Positions 32,948 through 44,821 of a stretch of DNA of 64,000 nucleotides are shown piece by piece. Each line of letters begins with the position of its first letter. The first letter of the stretch is position 1. Origin of the DNA: Leptodontidium sp. MPI-SDFR-AT-0119 (taxonomy: Eukaryota > Ascomycota > Leotiomycetes > Helotiales > Leptodontidiaceae); assembly GCA_020726505.1 (NCBI GenBank), contig JAHLEZ010000001.1, forward strand, positions 6,014,001 through 6,078,000, written 5' to 3'. Position numbers and translations under genes: made by a program. Below the pieces are notes generated by a model. It made no database searches, was not told where the DNA came from, and saw only the letters and a list, made by a program, of their open reading frames with translations.

Positions 32948-35340
32948 AAATTTTCCCAGAGTGTGAATGATAATGAGGCTTATTCTTGAAACAGCGGAAG
33001 TAAATCAACAGTTAAGACTTTAATGTGAGGTTTCAATCAGCCATTTCTGAAATCTCAAAAGTCAAAGGTGGAAGAGTCGTGGAGGTTCGTTTCAGGGGTT
33101 AAGCGAGCCCTTGTTTATGCGCTCCAGGTATTCCACATTTTCATCTTTACTGATGGGCATTTCATCCGAAGTGTAATTCCGAGCAACTAGTAACATGTAG
33201 TACTGAATTGATGTCAAAAATTTTGAGCCCTGTTGTTGGTATCCCCCGGTCCAGGTCGACAGCCCCGGCAATCAGTGCTCACTTTTGGACCGCAAAATTC
33301 CAGGTCCAATTTCGTTCTTTGCTATATGACTTGGGAGCCAACATGAATCTCGACGATCGCATCGTCCCTACTATTATATTTCGCCAGGGTTCCCGACCGA
33401 GCAGATCAACTTGTTTCCTAGCGTGATATTGGTTGTCACGCCAAAACACTGGCAAACGTTGACCCTCTCGACGAAGAATCCGATTTCAAACAGGCCGGAC
33501 TTGCATTCATTGTTGTTGAGCTCCCAGCTGCTTTCGAAAACACAGAAAAGGAGCAGAAAACTGGCGAGATGGAGATTGATTCTATGAGCACAGCAGTACT
33601 CGTCCCACTTTCTTCAATGATAGCTCAGTTATGCAGAAATCCCGAGCTACTATGCCCTTCTGGTCTATTAAGAAGCCAAGAGCTGGCAACGGTGTTTTTT
33701 TCAGCAAATAAAGTCCCGCCGTACTCTCTAGGGAAACGGACCTTGTACTTAGTGATACCCCACGCTGGAATATCATCCATGCATTGGTAGGATCTAACGC
33801 CTGATACCGTCGACGAATATATCGGATGCTAAAAAGAGCTGTCGGGTGGTTGTTGATAACATCTCTTTGTAGATGCACGGTTTAGCGGAGTAGTGTCGTT
33901 TATGGAGGGGTCACTCAAAATGTTTGGTACCGTCTTCGTTTTAATGGCATGCTTGTTGTAATTGCTCGAGGATTCAGGGATTATATCTGACCCTTTATGT
34001 CCATAAGCAAGACGGGAACAGGTCTTGCGTACACTATAGGTGTACCTAAGAATGTACCTATGAGTGTACTTAAGTGGTCCAATTCGGTAGTAACCTTACG
34101 TGCCCAAACAAGAGTACAATCCTTTGTTGCAGAGACGCCAAAGGCCGTACTAGTATGGTCAAAGAGAGTAGTATTCTAAGGGTATCAATCCAGGGTGGTA
34201 TGAAGAGGAGGAGACACCGAGTTTAACTAACTTATGCCGTCGTGGTAGTCTTGCTGGAAAATCATCCACGCTCTTCCATCGTCCTTTACGCCACGCCCTC
34301 GCCGAGAGAGACACGGGTTATAGAGCGTAGCTGGGGCTGCGATTGGATACATTTGCCGGAGATGTGCAGTAAGTAGCTAATGCTTGTAGGTGGACATAGA
34401 TAGATTGTGTGTTATCGTGGGCTGTGGCTTCTAAAACTCAAATATCAGGAGGTAAGGACATTTATATACCCTCCAATGACAGAGGCATAGTGCAGGTCAA
34501 GCATAGCTTGTTTAGCGCGATAGGGTGAAAACTGTTCGTAATAGTAGAGGTGCGAACGTCCAACTGGCGTGCAGTGTGCAACTAAGGTTAGAACAGGAGA
34601 GACATGAGAGTCATGGTCATGCACATACCATCCAGTGAGAAGCCATGTTCGATTCCTCAATGACCACCACGTCTTTGTCGTTATGAGGGACAACATGAGC
34701 TTCTAGAATGACGAAGTGGACGTTATGGCTTGTAACTACTTCCAGGCGTACAGTAATATCAAGCGCTCGATCCGGTATAACCCTGACAGTCTAGAAGTTG
34801 CTGCTAGCCGCCACAGCCTTGTCCGGTTCCGTGACCTGGGTGGGAAGTTGATCAACGGCCCAGCTGGAGCAACACCATTCTTAGAGGAGCTCCTTCTTGA
34901 CCTCTGGATCCCACAGATGGTTGCGTATATAGCCATCAGCTCCGAAAGCGGCTTGGTCTGGATGGTGGGAAGGACGGAGATGTGTTGTCAGAATAATTAG
35001 AGGTAAAGCAGGAACAATGTCCCTTGGTGGAGACTTGGGAGACATGTCCAAACCCTTTCTCGTGGAGGTTTGCCTTTTCCCCTCGAACCCGAAATCTCCT
35101 AGAGATGCCACTCCACACGCGTTAGCCACGCGGGCTTTCAACCAGAATTTGTTCAAATCGCGAGAAAAATGTTCGTGCACGCGAGAACCGCAGGTAGTGT
35201 TCGTCTAGAGTCTATCAAATGCCTTTCAATTTATTATTAACACATTCGTGGCATTCTTCAATTACTAGCCTTTATGCAATTCACGCTCCTAGGCTTTGAA
35301 ACCCAATGTCCAGCTCTCAAACACACTCCCCAGCCATAAT
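32948..35340. other. Gene-poor 2.4-kb region with possible gene relics
   Basis: No intact gene, transposase or long terminal repeat is recognised. A plus-strand frame from about 33424 to 33790 reads as a protein-like stretch (for example QAGLAFIVVELPAAFENTEK) without start, splice support or known family, and may be a relic. Minus-strand fragments near 34450-35180 are similarly orphaned. The stretch separates the sugar block from PRPP synthetase and may mark old gene loss. Confidence 0.4.
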
Positions 35341-36841
35341 CTAATCCGTAGGCGCATGAGTGAACAGGAAACTAACACTCTCGCCATTATGCGTCCGTCT
35401 AATAGCCTCAGCAAGCGTAGGACTAATATCCATAACCCTCAACTTATCACACCTACTCTCCTTGTCCTGGAGAGGCACGGTATTCGTGACGACGACGCGG
35501 CTCAGCTTGCTCTTGTTGAGGATCTCGATGGCGTTGCCGGAGAGGATGCCGTGGGTGACGATGGCGACGACTTCGCGGGCTTTGTGTGTGATGAGTGTCT
35601 CGGCTGCTTTGGCTAGGGTGCCGCATGTGTCGGCCATATCGTCTACGAGGATACAGGTCTTGTTCTCGACGTCGCCGACTAGGACCATCCGGGATACTTC
35701 GTTGGGCCGGGCGCGCTCTTTGTGGATCAGGGCGAAACCGAGATCGAGACGGTCCGCTATAGATGTTGCTCTAGGAGATGATTAGATTCCAATCACTTGG
35801 GTATATGTTCTGGGATGCAAAAGGAACTTTCAAGAAGCAATCTTCCATACATTACCCAAAAGATAAAACACCCAGATAGAGAAATGAAAGGAGAGAAACG
35901 AACCTCTTGGCACCACCAGCATCAGGACTAACAACCACACACTCCGAAATGTTCAAATTCTCTCTAATCCACCTCAGGGTACTGGGCTCGGCATACAGGT
36001 TGTCGACGGGGACATTGAAGAAGCCTTGGATCTGACTAGCATGCAAATCCATAGTGATAACATGGTTACAGCCGGCCGTCTGTAGCATGTTGGCGATGAG
36101 CTTGGCGGAAATAGGAGCGCGGGATTTGTCTTTCTTGTCCTGGCGCGCATACGGGAAGTTGGGGATTACGGCTGTGATTCGACGTGCGGAGGCGGTCTTG
36201 CAGGCGTTGATCATGATGAGGAGTTCCATTAGGCCGTCGTTGATGTCGCCGGGAGCAGTGGATTGGAGGATAAATACTACATAAGGTGATCAGCTTGATA
36301 TTCTCCTTCTTTCAAAGCTTCCTCTTCAATTTCCCTCTAGCTCTTGTGCATCTTTACTACGGGAGACCAATTGAAATCCAAATTCAAATGAACAGAACGA
36401 AATACTAAAAACGTACCATCTTCATCTCTAACACTCTCCCCAACCGTAACACTGGTCTCCTGGTTCGAATAGTTCAGACTCATAGTCTTCGCAAGCTCAA
36501 TGCCCAATCTGCAGACAGGTTCATTAGCCTTGGCTCTTTGTATGTCCTTCTCGATCCCTTCCTTTCTCTTTATTCTGTCTTCCCTCATTATACCATCCCA
36601 TACGCCCATCCAGAATCCACTCAATCCGCGCTCTTGAATCAAACTCCCCAAACGTCCTCCTCGGGACACCACACGACTCCACCACGCGGCGCCACCACAC
36701 CAAACGAAATCAAACCAACCCAAACCGAACCAGAAAAGACAACACAAATGAGACACATAAACAAACGTACCTCTCAGCAACCAACTTCGCCAACTGCGGA
36801 TGGCTATTGCCTGTAAGCAACTTGATCGAATTCGTCGCCAT
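35341..36841 (-). CDS. PRS: Ribose-phosphate pyrophosphokinase (PRPP synthetase)
   Basis: Makes PRPP from ribose-5-phosphate and ATP for nucleotide, His and Trp synthesis. Four exons, 36841-36771, 36508-36417, 36276-35904 and 35770-35341, give 321 aa, the classical length without the inserts seen in some yeast paralogues. Signatures: [54 protein letters not shown] (flexible loop), [20 protein letters not shown] (metal site), and [20 protein letters not shown], the PRPP-binding loop. All introns are long for this window (262, 140 and 133 nt). Which of the several fungal PRS paralogues this is cannot be told. It has no obvious tie to the sugar block apart from using a pentose phosphate. Confidence 0.95.
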
Positions 36842-37990
36842 GTTGTCCGTTTATGTCCTGTCCTGTTCTCGTTCTTCTCGTCTCTGCCTTTCCTTCCTTC
36901 AAGTTCCTGCCCTCTCTCGTCCACTCCCTTCTCTTCGTCCTTGACTCTCTTTATTCCCTTGTGTAATCGTTGTCCTCGTCTTCGACCTCTTGTGTCCCTT
37001 CTCTTGTATTCCCTCTGGACACTGCCTTGAGTCCTTCCGCCTTGTCCTCGTTCTTCCCGCTTGATTTCGTAGTATACCAAATCAATTTGACGTAGTCTTA
37101 GCAAGTCGCAGGTCGTAGATATTCGTGGTTCCTTGCTTCAGCCCGCGCGGTTGAGGAAGAATTCGCAATGAGTTGTATTCAAAGTGACAGACAACGATCA
37201 GGGGGTGAGGTTGTGGTTTGCGGTCTGTCCCAAGCAGCTGTGCTCGAAAAATATTTGCGGGGCAGAACTCAGATATGGGGCGGGGGGGGGGGGTGGCCTT
37301 GGCGTTGGTGGGGGTTTGTCCGCGAAAAAAATACCAGCTACCCACCCGCCTCGCTTCAGCTGGATTTGATTTGTGTGATGTGATCCAAAGTGTGGTCAAG
37401 CACTGCGAGCAGTTTAGGTAGAATCGAAGTGATTAATTGCTGTCTAAATTACAGGAGGAAATCAAGAGAACGAGCTGTTCTCTTGAAAGCGGTATACAAT
37501 TGCAGAACCCAACCACGAGGTGCAGTCTGAGAGTCCCGTACATACACCAACACCAACCAACCTGAACCTGTGAATCATCGTCGACACGGTCCTCGACCCA
37601 CTTGCCTCGACAACATCACTTTGCTTCCCTTTGCTACCAGCTTGTAACCCTAAGCTACACCGAAACATCTATGTAGCTCTCGCCCAAGCTTGACCTCACC
37701 TCACCGCCGTAGAGGTTACTTGCTCCCCATGTGCGAGAAGAAGAGGCCAGGCCAGAGAAACCAGAGAATTAGACTCCATCCCATCCCAAACCTAACCAAC
37801 CAACCAACCAACCAGCCAGCCCAGTAATCAAAAAGCGCAGGATGAAATACGCAAAGGAAAAGGAAAGAGTATACATCGGAACGCCGAAATGGGAAACGCA
37901 ATATTTATACTCCGGCCATCCCCGCAAACCTCCCAGAAGAATTCGTCAAGATCAAATTACCTGTCCGTCAGTCGCTTGCTATAGCAACGG
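36842..37990. other. Intergenic upstream of PRS
   Basis: About 1.15 kb with the PRS promoter and the 3' end of the caspase-like/C2H2 gene. Contains a G12 run (37282-37293) and a CCAA repeat near 37794-37813. Open frames crossing the PRS start are antisense or out-of-frame shadows. Confidence 0.4.
37282..37293. repeat. G12 homopolymer
   Basis: An uninterrupted run of G in the PRS upstream region, preceded by GGGGC. Length may be unreliable. Confidence 0.8.
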
Positions 37991-40619
37991 TCAACTGTCG
38001 AGTAACATGCTGTCTCCTTCGCCTTTGGTATCATCGACAATCTCGCGCTTTGGTCCCACGCCCCCATTACTATCACTATAGTACCCAACCCCAGCACCGC
38101 TTTCTCTCTCCGTGCCTACGAGTCTCAACTCCCCGTCTTCCTTTCGCTCAATGATGCCTTGCTCCAGGGCCCATCTTGCCAGCAACTTATCAACACCAAG
38201 TCTACCAGCCTCTCCCTTCTCCATGTGTCGGCCTACATGTTCCGTCCAGTCATCCCAACTGCCGGTGCCCTCAAACACATTAGAACAATCGGCCTTAGGG
38301 CAGGCGGATCTCTGCGGTGGTTGTCGACGAGTGACTAAGCAACTGGTTTGCATATCTTTCACATGTGTCTCCCACTCTAGCTGTAACTTGCTATCACCCT
38401 TTGCAATGGCCTTCTTGATGGCAAAAGGAGCATGCATCCGACGAAGATGTTGTGTGAAGAGATCTTTGCGATTGAACTCGTTGCCTTTGCCTTCAACCGT
38501 ACTTTGAGGACACGAGGAGCAGCGGTAATAAGTGAGACAAAGATGCTGTGATGCAATGTGGCGTTTCCATTCGTTCTTTGATCCGAAGGTACTGGTACAG
38601 CCAGCGAAGGAGAAGGCGCAGGGGAACGGTCGAGTGTGAGCGGCGGCAATGTGCTTTCGTAGTGACGAGGAATCTTTGAAAGGAGCATGACTACACAAAG
38701 AGCAACGCGTGTCTTGTTTAGGACCTTGCTTCTGGATCGATCTCCTGGGTTTTGGTCGCGGTGAATTGTATTCAGAGTTGTACATTTGATCTTCTCCACC
38801 AGAATCATTCTGATCTTGTGATGATGCAGACTCCTCTCGGCCGCTTCGCAATCCTGGGGAGTCTTCGGATGGCATATGCGATTGGTTTCGCTCACTATTA
38901 GCATGATCGTGACTCAAGTGACGGACGTGGCTAAGGGCCTTGAGTTGTTCTGCGGCTTCGTGCATCTCGACAGAGTCTTCGACTTCATCTTTGTGATCAG
39001 GTATAACAGGCTGATCCACATTTTGAAAGACGACTTGAGGTATCGGGTTTGGTGTTCCCATTGGTACGCCTTCCTGGCCCGGGTTTTGGCGCATTGGGTC
39101 CTGTTGCAACGATTCCGAGCGAGGTTCGTGGCGCTTCATGACAGGAGTGGAGGTAGCAGCCTGCCGGGCCTCGAGGAGAATCTTGCCGTCTTCAAGCTCT
39201 TTGAAAGTTGCGGTCTTTGCAATAGGTGAGATGCCACCGACGAGACGTTGGTATTCAGTCGTCATGTTGTGTGAGTTGACATAGCCCAAAAAGGCACATG
39301 TACGGTCTGCGGCAACGACATTCCAAATGGCTATAGGCATAGATACCAAGAGTACAGTTGGGGGTCCATGAAACATGCCCTCCACGGCGATCTTTGCTGC
39401 CGCAATGGGAGTGTTGAGAAGCCATTGCTTGAAGGAAGCCATCTCCTGACTTGGCTCACCAAGAAAGGTGGTGCAAACTAGAGCTCTCATCTCTTCAAAA
39501 GTGAGATCCGAATTTGAGCTAATCTTGAGCAGTTGTTGCTCGTTGTGAAGGCTTCTTGAAGGGAGGAGGTCGTGACCGGGAGAGCCTATGGGGGAAGCCA
39601 TGTGTGAACCGCCCGGTGGTTGTTGATCAATTGGCGAGATCGTGATGCTTTGCATTGCACCTGGAGTCAACGAAAAGACAACTGGCATTCGTTCTCGGCC
39701 TGGTGGAGGTTTACTTGACCCATTAGTCAGGCCAGAAGTTTGCAAGAACTTGTTGTGTTGCATGGATATGATTTCCTCGTGGAGACGTTGTGTGTTGAAA
39801 GGACGGCCACTACTGAGTCTATTCAAGGCTTCGATAAGGTTGAATGTGAACGAGCGTGCTCCCGGCTCCTTCGTCATCTGGTCGGGGCTGTATGCTGCAA
39901 TAGCCTGTTTTATGCCATGGCTTCCGGTAGTAGGAGCATCGGCAACAGCACAAGTGTCGAGTAGAAGGAGGATATCGGTCTGGGCGTCTTCAAGAAGGCA
40001 TTTAACACCATCCCATTTAAGCTTAGAAGAATCTTCTCGAGGGTTACTATCACGATATCAGTATACGTCGTAAGGCTGTGAAATGTAATCACTTACCAAG
40101 CCCAGTATAGATTATGATCTGTGCCCATAAAACCATAGCCAACGTAGTACACGATCCAAAGATGATCTGGTCTAGCATATTCAAGGTGTTGTGCCATCTG
40201 CATGGTGAGTTTCATGCTGGGGTTCGGACAGCTGGGTATGCACCAAGACTCAGTTCGATAGTTGAAGCGCTCGCGGAAGAGCTTTTGAAGTTGCACCATA
40301 TCCTGCTCGACGCTCAAATCATCCTCCCACCGTAATAGGAGCACCGAGACGCTCGTATAAAGGGATTGATTCGCTTGCGCATAGATGAGCATCGCCGCAT
40401 CTTGAAGATGACGTGCGAAGGACTCGAAGTCTTTCCGCTCAGGAGGAGGTACGGCATCTTGAGGAGGAGGAATGGATTTGTAGTCAAATCGAACCTGCTG
40501 CGGCTATTGATTCTGTCAGTTTATACGCCATGAGAGCGTTTAGGAGGAGATAATACCTGTTCATGAGGTTGTTCCGCGAGTTTCGGGGCGAGTCGTCGTT
40601 TCTTCGAGGAAGGCTCCAT
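37991..40619 (-). CDS. Caspase-like domain plus C2H2 zinc-finger protein
   Basis: Three exons, 40619-40557, 40503-40097 and 40046-37991, give 841 aa. The exon-2 acceptor could instead be six bases further on. The N-terminal 200 residues have a caspase-like (clan CD) outline: a basic start SSKKRRLAPK, then strand and catalytic-loop candidate LWIVYYVGYGFMG, where the expected Gly-His-Gly is Gly-Tyr-Gly (Tyr144), and ILLLLDTCAVAD with Cys189 after a hydrophobic strand, at caspase-like spacing. Residues about 215-600 are mostly linker, with an acidic/Ser-rich part. From about residue 605 come four C2H2-like fingers: CSLCSHAPFKDSSSLRKHIA..H, CAFSFAGC..H..H, CSSC..H..H, and CPKADC..H..H. The domain reading of the N-terminus is inference; the fingers are plain. 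Likely nuclear. Confidence 0.8.
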
Positions 40620-41449
40620 GTCGCGAGGCCGACACAATCCAGGTCAACGACCGGTAATTAGAGGCGGCAGATGGACAAGCGATAACGCTAAGTGCGATGA
40701 TGTGATTATCGTGATGATTGAGTCGCTGGTAGTTGTGGTGAAGATGGGAAGAGTCGTGGTGTTTTGCAAGGCTGTTCTTTGGTGCAGCCTCCTCTCGCCA
40801 GTTCGAGGCTGGCGACCCGACCTGAAAGCGCCGGGCTAGCCTTAGGCTTCAAGTGGGTCTCGCTTAGGTTGACAAATTCGAATGACCTCGATTTCAGCCG
40901 AGGCGGAGCGGACTGGTGAGGTGGCTGGGTGGGACACAAAAGCGGTGTCAAGCCATTATTTTTGACTACCTACTTATGGGGTTGTTGTTTGAATAGGATA
41001 TGAAGAGTAGATACGTTGAAGAAACGAGTTTGAGCCTGAATCGGGCTATTCTCAAGCATAAGTATAAGTACCTAGTTATAGAAGCTCTCTACTTCGTACA
41101 GAATACGACAATCCTCCTCAGAGCGATCGATGTCCAGTAGCGTGGTGCCGCTTTTACAGCCAACACGAGGCGGAATAGCCTCGTTATTTGTTGTGTGTTA
41201 GCGTCACGGCATCTAACTTCCTCTCTGCTCCCTTTCCCTTCGTTCTTCTACGTTAAATTCCAATCTGAATAGACGGAGCTTTTTAGTTCAATAAGTCTCC
41301 AACGTGCGAGCTCGAAGGGCGCTGAATAGCATCATTTGATTTGTGTTTCGTCACTTCTCGGCAATGCCAAGCCAAGGAAGGTGTGGCACATCAACTGCCA
41401 GCTCGACCCTCTAAGCGCCAGCACAATCCAACCTCACTATATACCAACA
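40620..41449. promoter_or_regulatory. Bidirectional gap, caspase-like/C2H2 gene and 888-aa gene
   Basis: Divergent promoter region of 830 bp. Contains ACTACCTACT near 40970 and AGTACCTAGT near 41069, relatives of the TACCTA motif. No gene seen. Confidence 0.4.
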
Positions 41450-44116
41450 ATGGCCCCAAAAGACCGCGACAACGAGGTGGAGCAGCGGCCGAGTGAGAGA
41501 AGACATCGATCGAAGTCTGAGAAGGATCCCAATCGACCTGAGAAGACGAGAAGCTCCAGACCAAAGGTGATCGACCCCGAGACAGGCGAAGTCATCAAGT
41601 CATCCCACCGACGTAGGAAGGAGAAAGAAACAGAGAAAGACAGTGAAAGAGGCTCTGAACCATCGACATCTATGGCCGACCTAGTTCCTGAGTTGTCTCG
41701 AACAGCATCTGCCCCCGGTGCCACCTCGAGGAGCAGTCTGCCATACCCAAGTTTCAATAAAGCATTCAGCAAGGAAGCGGTCAATAGTAGGGACGACGTG
41801 CGGTTACCGGCTACAAACAAGACAAGTCCATATACGCCAGAATCAACCGATCTAAGCTCCAGCGACAAGAAGAGATCGAACTCAGCAGAACAAATTATTC
41901 CTCCGAAGTCTGGAAATATCCAAAAGGATAGCAGACCACCCAGCCCTCCCGAGACCGATATCTCACAGCAGAGGAAACAAAGTACAAGTCGGATGTCGAA
42001 AGTCCAGGAGGATGTAGAAGGTGAGCTAAGACCGGCTTCGAGCACCTCTTGGTTTGGCAGGATGGCGAAGGATCAGATCAAGGAGACTCGCTCGAAAGTT
42101 TCTGTAAAGTCAAAGAGCTCCAAAGCTAGCACCATCAAGTCACCAAGAATGAAGGATGAAAGAGGATCTTCAGAGGATCTGCGTGTGCGGGACTCAGGTA
42201 TTGGATCTGGGGTGGATTCAAATGTCACCTCTGTTGCGCCAAAACAAGACCAGGAGAAGAGGGAACCAAAGGTGCCTTCGAAACGACCGCCAGTCTTGGA
42301 TACGGATTCATCCCCTGATTCGGCACAAGATTCATCACCTCGAACTCCGACCCAAACTCCACAGTTTCCCCCATCAGTTGTGCCCAGTGTCAAGCCGACT
42401 CCTTCGCCCTTCATCCACTTCGAGGACCACGGTGCAGTGTCAAGCGCATACGACTCACCACAGCCTCCTCCGCCTCCACCTCCTCCGAATGTACCTATTA
42501 ATGTTCCTCGAGTCGACTACTTGATGCAAAATGGTGGATTGCTTCGTCCAGTGCCAAAAACTTTACTCACTGCGGCGCCAACCTCCATCTCTCAACAAAG
42601 CGGATCGAGAGAGGCTACACCAATTCCTTCGGAGATTGAGAAGATATTTGGGCCGTTCTACACCGTTCTGGATCAATACGAGGCGGTTATAAACAAAAAT
42701 GGATCTATGGCTGTGGCTACAGGATATCGGTCTGTTGCGAGAAGATTGCTTGATCGGTTGGAGAACGTTTTCAACAGGGATCTGTCGTCTGAAGGTTGTT
42801 CTTGTGTTATGTGCCAGCATCCAGATCTTGCAAAGCACGAAGGAAGTCGAGGACTCGGATGGGGAGAAGTTTTGGAATGGGTTAGTGGTCGCCGTGAGCT
42901 TCCTGTCTGGCCTGCCTTCGATTTTGCAACATTGGGAGTCAGAGCAGGGGAGGATTTGTCCAGCGGTCTGGGAATATCTGCAGAAGGTGGTCCTGAGAGA
43001 CCCAGATCACCTGTCAAGATAGATCCCGATATTGCTGAGGAGTTCCGTGAGCACTATCTTGCACAGACCAAGAAGACCAAGCATGCTGTCGATAGATGGC
43101 TGTCTAGCTGCCCCCAAACAGCAGCTACTCCACCTCAGGAAGTCGACGACGAGACTCTGTCATTCGCTATCCTCACTCACTTGGACCAATATGACCGGCC
43201 AATTTTCAATGCATTGGTTTCTGGCTCTACTATTTTGCAACCCGTATCACGGGCACCTCAACCAAAGCCTAGATCTGAATTTATGATCAAGACTGTGCAT
43301 TCGATACAGCGACTCTACCGGCTCGCGAACCCTCCACGAGACCCCGAAGCTGCAATCTATCTGCTGAAGCACCCTGATCTGCACAACCTTCTGGCTACGA
43401 TGTCAAGTATCAACGCTTCGGAGTGGGAGATTCTGACCTCTGGCCGATTTGACGGTTTCTTGTGGTCTGGAGCCGACGAATTTACCAATTCTTCGCCAGC
43501 TCCATCCCGAGGACCTACACCAGCTGGTGGATTCCGAGGCCCAATGTCTCCTCCAATGCGTCAAGCCAACCCATCTCGAAACAATACGCCCTTCTCGCCT
43601 ATGCGCAGCCAGACCTTTTCCCCTTCAATAGGTGGATTCCAGTCTCGTGGCCCGACACCCTTTGCTCAGATTCGCCAACCTGTTTCCAACGACGAGGAGA
43701 CCGAGATTGCTGTGCTCGCTGAAGTTGAGCGTGAGATATACCTCGGTATGGAGGCACTGGAGGATGCATTCGAAGGGCTACATCGCAAGGCTGAGTTGGT
43801 TCGACGAGCTCTTCGAGAACGCGGAGCTGGTCTTTCAATGTCACTTCAATCCAGACAGCCAATCCAGCCAGATATCATCAGTGCAAGCACACCTGGTTTC
43901 CCTCCATCTGGACTTGGGCCAGGCTACGAGAGACAGAACTGGGGAGAAGGAAGCGAAATGCTGAGCGAGAGCGACTGGGAGCCGGAGTCTGAAATGATGA
44001 GCGAGTTAGCACCCGATGACTCAGCGAGTAACATCAGCAGCTCAAGACACAGACGACCAAAGAGAAGAAATGAGAGAAGAACCCCCGCTCTAGTCGAGGA
44101 GGAAGATGAGGATTGA
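41450..44116 (+). CDS. Conserved fungal protein, largely disordered, function unknown
   Basis: Single exon of 888 aa from the ATG at 41450 (context ACAATGG); an earlier in-frame ATG at 41336 would add 38 unlikely residues. The first 400 residues are low-complexity, rich in Ser, Lys, Arg and Pro (KDRDNEVEQRPSERRHRSKS), with a poly-Pro run near residue 345. An ordered region starts at EIEKIFGPFYTVLDQYEAVI and includes CSCVMCQHPDLAKHEG, a Cys pair that could bind metal, then GWGEVLEWVSGRRELPVWPA and MIKTVHSIQRLYRLANPPRD. A second helical part (EETEIAVLAEVEREIYLGME) precedes an acidic C-terminus. I do not know its function; proteins of this kind appear in databases under an unproven DNA-glycosylase label as far as I recall, which I do not adopt. 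Confidence 0.85.
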   Translation: MAPKDRDNEVEQRPSERRHRSKSEKDPNRPEKTRSSRPKVIDPETGEVIKSSHRRRKEKETEKDSERGSEPSTSMADLVPELSRTASAPGATSRSSLPYPSFNKAFSKEAVNSRDDVRLPATNKTSPYTPESTDLSSSDKKRSNSAEQIIPPKSGNIQKDSRPPSPPETDISQQRKQSTSRMSKVQEDVEGELRPASSTSWFGRMAKDQIKETRSKVSVKSKSSKASTIKSPRMKDERGSSEDLRVRDSGIGSGVDSNVTSVAPKQDQEKREPKVPSKRPPVLDTDSSPDSAQDSSPRTPTQTPQFPPSVVPSVKPTPSPFIHFEDHGAVSSAYDSPQPPPPPPPPNVPINVPRVDYLMQNGGLLRPVPKTLLTAAPTSISQQSGSREATPIPSEIEKIFGPFYTVLDQYEAVINKNGSMAVATGYRSVARRLLDRLENVFNRDLSSEGCSCVMCQHPDLAKHEGSRGLGWGEVLEWVSGRRELPVWPAFDFATLGVRAGEDLSSGLGISAEGGPERPRSPVKIDPDIAEEFREHYLAQTKKTKHAVDRWLSSCPQTAATPPQEVDDETLSFAILTHLDQYDRPIFNALVSGSTILQPVSRAPQPKPRSEFMIKTVHSIQRLYRLANPPRDPEAAIYLLKHPDLHNLLATMSSINASEWEILTSGRFDGFLWSGADEFTNSSPAPSRGPTPAGGFRGPMSPPMRQANPSRNNTPFSPMRSQTFSPSIGGFQSRGPTPFAQIRQPVSNDEETEIAVLAEVEREIYLGMEALEDAFEGLHRKAELVRRALRERGAGLSMSLQSRQPIQPDIISASTPGFPPSGLGPGYERQNWGEGSEMLSESDWEPESEMMSELAPDDSASNISSSRHRRPKRRNERRTPALVEEEDED

Positions 44117-44821
44117 TGCGATTTGCGTTTCTGACAGCATTTGCGGTTGTTCTGCACCTAAATTGTGATGACAGCTGTTGCTACGAAATTTGACGACGAC
44201 GACGACGACAGAACTGGACGAGAGAAAGGACTCGACAGGGCGGATACAATTAGAATGAAAAACGAACCTGTGTTTATTTTTTGAGCGAAATGTTTGGGAT
44301 ATGGATCGATGCAATACTGGATGGATACTTAGTATCTTTCAAGTCTATGTCCATGATGAGATTGATTTGGGTGCGCGGGATTGATGGCTGGAAGCGAGGG
44401 ATGGAACAGCAGGATTGAAATGCATTGTTGGCGTTACGTTGCATAGCGGTGATGGGGTTTGCAACTTCTATGGTCTCTGAAACATAGGTAGACAGACAAT
44501 TGACAGTGATATAGTAACTCTGGTATGGGCTTTTGTCTATCATACTTCTAACTTACTCCCCTCATCACCCCCGAAAACGTGTTTGAGTTCCTCTCCATGC
44601 CTCATGCCCAACCAGTTACCCCTTCGCTTAAAGACGTAAACATAGCGACATTTGTACCTAGGTAGCGAGCCTCAACTCCATCCCTCAAAATAAACAGGAT
44701 CATTCAAAAACACATTGAAAGTCCCAGGAATTCTTCCTCCATCATAAGATATATCATGTACATTCGGATTCGTCATTAAAGATTATCTACATATTACTCT
44801 ATTTCCCAATCCCACCAGACA
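44117..44821. other. Convergent intergenic gap
   Basis: Holds two 3' ends, a GAC triplet run near 44190-44209, and the palindrome TACCTAGGTA at 44655-44664. No gene seen. Confidence 0.45.
44655..44664. repeat. TACCTAGGTA palindrome
   Basis: Same 10-bp palindrome as at 6628-6637 and within 6743-6762. Function unknown. Confidence 0.6.

Noticed and set aside
32948..35340. Transposon in the gene-poor gap
   Set aside because: No transposase or reverse-transcriptase motif, terminal repeat or target-site duplication could be seen.
36337..37104. 255-codon minus-strand frame over PRS exons 1-2
   Set aside because: It reads through PRS introns in the wrong frame, is low-complexity, and conflicts with the well-supported PRS exons.
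40097..40503. Active caspase/metacaspase call
   Set aside because: The catalytic His position reads Tyr, so peptidase activity cannot be claimed.
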